Made by a program: the position numbers and the translations under genes. 64,000 bases of DNA, taken from NCBI GenBank assembly GCA_024734555.1, contig JANPWX010020150.1, positions 124,001-188,000 on the forward strand, written 5' to 3'. Below the pieces are notes generated by a model, which made no database searches, had not been told where the DNA came from, and saw nothing but the letters and a program-made list of their open reading frames with translations. The stretch comes from Trochalopteron elliotii (taxonomy: Eukaryota; Chordata; Aves; Passeriformes; Leiothrichidae). Positions within the stretch are counted from its first letter, which is position 1. Each line of letters opens with the position of its first letter. Shown here piece by piece: positions 57,181 to 64,000 of the stretch.

Positions 57181-59793
57181 TTCGGTGTTCCTGTAAGGCT
57201 GGTCACGTTCCTGCAGGCTGCCGCACGGCACTGCCAAACCACCACGTGTGCCTGTGTGTACATATGTATAAGATCCTGCTGTCCTAAGAGCTCTGTCTCG
57301 GGTGCTTTAGTCGCTTGGCTCTCATCTGGGAATGGAAGTTAGCATGAAATGAGGCCATACCTTTGTTGTAACACCCCTGGAAAGATTAAAACGTGCCCTT
57401 GTTGTAGCCCTACTTTTTTACCCATGGACTGACTTTAGGTCTGCCTCCAAGCAGGAGGCGCTGACTGATTTCTTGCGAGGGGTCACAGGTGTAAAGTCTG
57501 TTAGAAAAACATGCCAGGAAAACTTAAGGTTAAATTGGGAGGGTAGGGGACCTATTGCTTTGTGTTGTTTATTTAACACAGGGATTACTGTTGTGGCCAG
57601 AGGGATAATACTACTATGTTGCTCACAACAGTTCTCGTCAGATAGAAGAAAAAAAATACGGTTTTCTCTCATTTTTTTGTAGTCAAATGTTTCTGTGTAA
57701 TGCTAAGGCCTATGAAATTTAGTCCCCGTTACACAGGATGATAAAAGCCAAAAATACAAAATGAGAGATTTCCCAATGATAGCTCTTAACCTGGCACACT
57801 TTTGAGGTTATCAGTATTAAAGGCAAGAGCCACTGAGTCCCTTTTGAGATAGGGCTCAGCAGACTTGGACTGATGCACATGCCTAAGACCGGACCAAGGA
57901 GTTTCATGTGAAAGTATCCTTTTCTTTCATAAAGTTACATTTCCTGGTGTGTTTCTGGCTGAGAAACCAACATATTTCTCAGCTTGCGCATCTTAGATCA
58001 ACACAAAAAGGCAGAATGAATGCCCTTCTCCTGTTTCTCCCCTCATGTCTCATAAGGTGTGCTTTGAGAAGGTGTCTGTGGTTTGTTGCATGCCTTCCGC
58101 TAGAAACTGATGTCTCAAGTCTTGTACAAGATGAAATTCAGGTGTAATCTCATTTTTCTTTACAGGTGGTAAGTTATTCTTGTTTCACATGTATCTCAAC
58201 ATAGTAAGATGGATTATTAGGCCCATTCCTCAAACAGAACTTCACATTTCTTAAAGATGTTATGGTCTGGAACTTTGATGTAAGTGGTAATGAGAGGTCA
58301 TCTCCCACATGGACAATTCTTACCTAATCTCAGTAATACCAACACTCTGTGTGAGGGTAATTGAATTTATTTTGATTCAGATATGATTGATCTGGGATCA
58401 ATATGACACCCTAATTATAATATGGCTATCATCTGTTAAGATTTCTGTCTGTGTAGGAGGCATAAGATGTAAATAAAGATCTAAAAAATGATAGACAAGT
58501 GGTTTTGTTGCCCTTTTACATGTCCCTCAAACACCTGGAACTGATGATAAGAGGAACCTTTACTGTTTCTCCTGTACGTTACTGTATGTTAATGTATGTT
58601 GTGCTTGAAGATTGTTTTTTTAAAAAAATAATGTAAGACAGGATGACTGTGTTACTGACAAGCAAGCCCATGCTGAAGCCATTGCAAAACAGGAATGCAA
58701 TCACTCTTTACTTACACTAAAAGTAAAGTAATTCACACAAAGTAGATGTGGTTAGATAAGTTCATCTTTTGTCTTATCGCACATTAGGGTTTTTTGTGCC
58801 TGTGGCCTTCATTAGTAGGTGTTGACAAAGAGTGAAGCAGTACTTTTTCTTGGAGAAAACACGGCTTAGGTCAGCCCTCTTTAAAAAGGACAATTGCTGA
58901 AATATTGTCTGAAACCACTGCTGTCATTTGAAGAAGGATGTTGGTGCATTCAAAAACAAAAAGAAGAAAAAGAAAAAAGAGTAGCAGATATTAATAAAAC
59001 AAGAGGAATGCAGCTGAATGCAGCTTCTCTAAATAGGTAGAATGTCTAACATTAATGCCCAAATAAAATCAGTGGTAAAGTTCCCATTTACTTAAAGGGG
59101 TCAGAATTTCACTCCAAGGTGTGCAAGGAGTATTTTGATAAGACAGCTCATTGCAGTAAAATAGACAAGAGCTAAAGGCAGACAAATGCATTTGAATTTG
59201 TTACTTAAAAGGCATTTCACAGGTGATATCTTAACTGATTTTATTTTTATAAGATACTCAGACAAGCTTTACATAATACACAGAAACTTAAAGGAAAACT
59301 TCCTTACATTTTCTCATTTGCCCATAATCTCTGTAGAAAATTACTGTCTTTAAGAGTTACAGCCTTTAATCTTTTATTTTGAGATGTGTCCTATAGTATT
59401 GGCCAAGAATTCAAGTGTTTTTCACTTTCAAACATATGTTTCCTAATTGTACTTGTGGTTCTGCTGGTTTACAGTTCAAGGAATTGCTCTTAGGGTACTG
59501 TAAACCTGATATTTTTTCCTTGCAAAATACAGGCTGTTCTGAAGTTGATGCTGATATGAATGAATATGAAATTTCATCTTTGTTTTTTTCCAAAGTATTG
59601 CATAACTTTAAAAATGTAAATCTCATCCTAAAGTGCACAATAATATATGATATTTGCTAAGATATTTGCTCAGTGGCAGCTTGGCAAAAAATACAGGAAT
59701 TATTTTGAATAGGTATTAAAGTGTTCCTGTGAATGCTGGTTTGTTTAATTAGTGTTAAAATTAATTTATTATCTTCTTACTGATTTCCCAAAG
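57181..59793. other. intergenic, nothing recognised
   Basis: Sequence upstream of CDC37L1. By human synteny the next gene would be PLPP6 (an intronless phospholipid phosphatase), but no trace of it is seen on either strand. Confidence 0.45.
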
Positions 59794-59841
59794 GTGTTTA
59801 AAAGTGCCTTGGATCCTGCTACAGAAAGCAAAATACAGGAA

Positions 59842-62800
59842 GTAAGTATGATTTTTAAAACATTTGAATAGGTGATAATTAAAATTGAAAAAGTGGGTCC
59901 ATGTATTCACATAGTGAATCTGTTTCTTTGACTGTCTTTCCAGAGTACATGAGCTGGTCCCCCTTTATGTTGCTCTTATTTGAGCCATTTAAGTGTCAGC
60001 CTTTATAAGCAAGCTCCCCTCAAATCAATTACATGATTTTTCCATTCTTAAGGCAGGCTGTGGTCTGACACCTAGTGTGACATACTAGGCTAACCTGACC
60101 CTGTGCTTTTTATTTTTTCATCAGCAATTTTGCATTTTGAAATCTGTGACAAGTCATGTCACATTTAATGGTTAGACAGTCTTTTAAAAGCCAAAATCTA
60201 TTGCTTGTAGGCGGATGGGGGAGAGAAAATAAATATTTATAACAGTGGCCTGTCTACATTCTGTTTTGCCATTGCTAGTAAACTTTCAACACTCAGTCAT
60301 ACCTACAGAAGCACACATTTTATTAAACTGTTTTCACCCCTTAGCTTTAATTCACTTGGAATTTCTTTGTATTAGCTGAGTTTTGGTGTTTTGTCCTTCT
60401 GGAGCAAGCCATTCCTGTAAAATCAACAGAAGGTCAAGCAGAAGCCACTGACTGTCCCATTGTCCTGATGGATTGTAAATCCATCAGGTGTCAATCACAG
60501 AGACTGACTGTCCTGATATTACTTTTATGTGTATTTCTATTCTAGTAATAATGATAATAATAGAACAAATACTCAAGGAACCAAAGTAGAAAGTAGCTCT
60601 GCACCTATCTCCTTTCTCATCTATCATTTGTCCACTTCTGATTTCTTTGCAATCTTTCCCCCATTCCTTTCTGTAAGGGTAGCTTTTGATTACTGTCCCA
60701 GGTATAAACAGTAAATCTATTCTATTATTCAGCCACTCTACTATAGTTTATTTTTCATCTCCCACTTAATGTAATAAAGTTTGGATTAACTCATCTTGTG
60801 TCTTCAGGTAATAGGCAAGTAAATATTTTTCCACATGTTAATTGATTTGATACTGTAAAGAATATTAATATGTGTTACTTTTATGTCACGCCCCCTAGCT
60901 TTCTCTCCCTCATAAATTTAAGGACCTCCTCCACTGGTATTTCTTTCTACTCCATCATTTCTTGCATATTGTGGGTACACACTTGAGTAGAAAAAAAATT
61001 CTTTTCTGATTACACTCAATTGAATAGTTTGTTAGGATCAGTCATGATGCTCTAGTTTCTTCACCCTAATTTTCTTCTTTCTGACAGCAGTCTAGTTTGC
61101 TGGTTACCTTCAGCCAGAATACAATAATGTAGAGTTCATCTTGTTAGACAGTAATCTTCAGTCTTCATATTGTGTGTTCTTCTAAGATGGAAAAAGGCAA
61201 ATGGACACTGGGTGGCAGATGAGTGCTATTGTTAAGGTCACTGATTATGGAGCATTCATGTATGTTTTAAAACTGCAGGCAATTTGCTAAAATGGGTTAT
61301 TATTCTGTTACAGCAAATTAAAAATATACTCTATGTTCCCCATGTAACAAATATTTCTTGTACATTTGTTTTTTATTTTTCAAGATATTTTGCTTCAGAT
61401 AGTCATCTTTCCCTTTCTTTTTTGCTTTATGCTTTTAAGAGTTGCTGATATATTTAAGAGTAATTTGTCATATTATTCCTGGTTCAAAAACATCAGTGAT
61501 ACTGGAAAAGGAGGATGCAAAGAATAAATTGAGAGACTCTATTATTATCTCTATATAAAGGCCTAAAAAAGGCAAAAAAAAGCTGATCTGGCTTAGTACA
61601 GAGAGTGCTTATTTTCTTGTATGGTTACTTTCATGCACGCTTTGTGGGTATCACACTGTCAGGTAACTAGGTGTAGTGTTTAAAACTTGTTTCTGCCCTG
61701 GGCACTGCAGATTTTTTCTGTGTGTCAGGACAGAAAACACTGATCAGTAATAACTTGAAAAGAGATGAGACTCTTTTAAGTAATGCCAAAGGATTTAATA
61801 ATCTCATCAGCATATTCTGGTCCTATAGTATATCCATTCTTTATTCTGCGTGGTGCTGACATATCCTTCATCCTTCAAATTTTGTCTGTTTTTGTTTTTC
61901 TTATTGTTTGGCTCTGCAAAAATATTCATGTTTGAGATTTGGCTTACTTATTGTACTGTGGGGTATACGATCTTCTTTCAACTTTTTAAATTTAAAAGAT
62001 AATGACAAAAGCAAAGTATATTCCTCACAAAAGGAACTAGTGCCTACCTATGTCCTTGGTACATCAGAAGTCAGACCTCATATGGCAAAACTGATTATTG
62101 CCTTCTTTTCATAGTGTCAAAAGCTCACAGAAGTTTTACTTGGTTGTTTTAAAGCTGGGATCCATTAGAAAGACAGAAAAGCAGTATGACTAAAAAAGAT
62201 GAAATTTTGAATATGATCAAACATGGTAGTCTCAATATTAACCTCTTCTGAAAATTGTCAACCTTGTAGCATGGTTCGCAGGGTTTGTTTTTCCTCTGAT
62301 TAGAAGTGAACATGTCCTTGCTTCTGTAAAGACACAGAACCTGTCTAAGTGAAGGCAGCAGCTTTTATAGCGGAATATCCATTGTAGCCATCTTAGTGTC
62401 ACACCTCAGGAAGGCAAAATCCCTGCTATAGTTTCTAAGCCAGATACTTGACAGTGTACTGGCCTCCTGTGGTGGGAGCTTATGAAAGTATTTTCTCTCC
62501 CCGGCTGTGCCATCTCTATGGAGCAGGACTGACCTCCTTCACTCAGAACACAGTTAATAGGCTTCTGAAGGAAGAAAAGGACTAAAGGTAAGTGTGGTGT
62601 AGGGCTTGACAAGACTTTCCTATGTAACCCAGGATAGTTCATCTCCCTCATTCAAGTCCCAAGCACATCATATCTTGTCATGGTAGCCTGGGGTACCTTA
62701 CTTCTTTCCCATCTGCATATGCAGAATCTCAAGTGTGTTTTATCTTGTGCAAGTAACCAGGATAGCTTGCTTCCTCCATCATCTGCACTCAACTTTGCAC

Positions 62801-64000
62801 AAGTACCAGTGTGATGGCCAGCTGCAGGTCTTGGAATTCAGACAAAAGCTGTGAGATCCCTGGGGAACAAACCAGAACTTTGCACATATATGTATGGCAA
62901 GCCAGTTAATCAGTGCAACATTTATTATCCACCCTTGCAGTACTATCCTTTGGTCTGTACTCCCATGCAGTTCCACTGTCCCCCCATTTGATTAGGGTTG
63001 GTGAACTGGTAATGCCATGTTTCCATCAAAGCCCAAGTTGTTGAGTGTTGTGCCTTATCCCTAAGAAACCAGCATCACCTTTTTGCTTGTAATACATGGA
63101 TAGTTTCAAACACCCTCAGTTTGTAGGACACTGCTTGCATGCTGTATGGTTTGTTGGCCAAATTACACAGTGTTCATTTACTACATGCTGGTTTTCTGGA
63201 GGAAATACATTTTGAAAATTATGGTGATTGTCTTTCAACACTATTGTATGATGACACATCTGCTGAATAAACATTGAAATGTTGTAATTTCATATCCAAA
63301 TTTTTTATTTTATTCCTGCAGGAGGCTGTTTAGAATATTTAGTTCTTTTCACAGTGTGAGGCATCTCCTAATTGTACTGAAAACACCAAGAAATCAGCTT
63401 GATCAAGATTCAGTATTCTGTGTACAAACACATGCCTTATACTATACTGTCATGCAGTAGCAGAGCACTATCCTCTACCACAGCTCTGGACAACCTAAAT
63501 AAGTAGTCTGCCTTCAAGACTTGTAGTTGTGTCCATCCCCAACATACTTTGACTTCTCTGTGATGCTTGGAAAGTTAACAACAACATCAAACTCCAGGAC
63601 TGCTCTGCTAAACCAAATATTTCAAAACTGGTGCAAACATAAATGGTTTCCCAACCTTTTACCCTCTTCATTTCCTGTTCAGAAAACAAAGTAATCAGCT
63701 GCAGCAAAGGAAGAGTGCTGGGGACATAGGGAATAAGCCATTTTCTGGAGAAGTAGTTGTTCTTTTAGTCAAGCAGGCAAAAAGTTCCCTGTTGTTGTGT
63801 TCTTTCATCTATGCAAATGCAGGACCAAATGGTTTGGGCTTGCTGTATTTCTGTGGTTTGCTGTGGCTCTCGGGAATGCAAACTGAAATGATCCCTGACA
63901 GCAGAGGAGGACAGTATGCTAAAAAGTAGCTGCTGTCTTAAAATTTCCAACATCAAATAATTCTAAATCCTGCTGAATGTGTGCCATTCCTGTACCACGC
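59842..64000. other. intergenic, nothing recognised
   Basis: 4.2 kb of AT-rich DNA with short unsupported open frames only. No CR1, LTR or SINE is clearly recognisable, which is unusual compared with the rest of the intergenic DNA here. Confidence 0.45.

Noticed and set aside
56386..57287. Long open frames on both strands across the second gap
   Set aside because: Open only because N codons are counted as open and because the flanks are very GC-rich. No resemblance to CDC37L1 exon 1.
57181..64000. Search for PLPP6, expected next by synteny
   Set aside because: No phosphatase motifs or long intronless frame on either strand. The gene is probably beyond the right edge.

Overview
This is a vertebrate, almost certainly avian, nuclear window, and most likely from a passerine bird. 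Three intron-rich genes with human-like exon structure are visible. The interspersed repeats are CR1 non-LTR retrotransposons, bird-type solo LTRs, and one SINE with a tRNA-Ile head and a CR1 tail, as in the songbird TguSINE1 family. The gene order RCL1 - AK3 - CDC37L1, with AK3 divergent from RCL1 and convergent with CDC37L1, matches human 9p24.1. In chicken this block is on chromosome Z, so Z linkage is a reasonable inference that this sequence alone cannot prove.

Layout. Positions 1-23.8 kb hold RCL1 on the minus strand. Six internal coding exons (human exons 2-7) are resolved. The start codon probably sits at 23820-23822, at the right edge of an assembly gap. The last exons lie left of the window. 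Introns carry a degenerate, nearly full-length CR1 (1-3.7 kb), a solo-LTR-like element (12 kb), the tRNA-Ile SINE (13.4 kb), a short CR1 tail (17.1 kb) and an unclassified GC-rich repeat (17.8-18.4 kb). Positions 24.2-34.2 kb are intergenic between two divergent promoters and rich in repeats, including a CR1-in-CR1-with-LTR nest at 25.6-27.1 kb and a second solo LTR at 27.5-27.9 kb. Positions 34.4-44.2 kb hold the complete five-exon AK3 gene on the plus strand (227 aa). Positions 44.2-48.1 kb are the tail-to-tail interval between AK3 and CDC37L1, with one CR1. Positions 48.1-56.6 kb hold CDC37L1 on the minus strand: exons 2-6 plus the terminal exon are resolved, and exon 1 is probably in the second assembly gap (56643-57038). 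Positions 57-64 kb show no recognisable gene, only one weak 48-bp candidate exon.

Function. The genes are unrelated housekeeping genes: an 18S rRNA processing factor of the nucleolus (RCL1), the mitochondrial-matrix GTP:AMP phosphotransferase (AK3), and an HSP90/HSP70 co-chaperone (CDC37L1). They do not form a pathway.

Quality notes. Both N gaps fall in GC-rich promoter/first-exon regions. The left one is flanked by a 98-bp near-perfect foldback that looks like an assembly artefact. I found no evidence of a novel biological system. The most interesting points are a tandem in-frame splice donor in AK3, the foldback at the RCL1 promoter, and precisely delimited LTR insertions.
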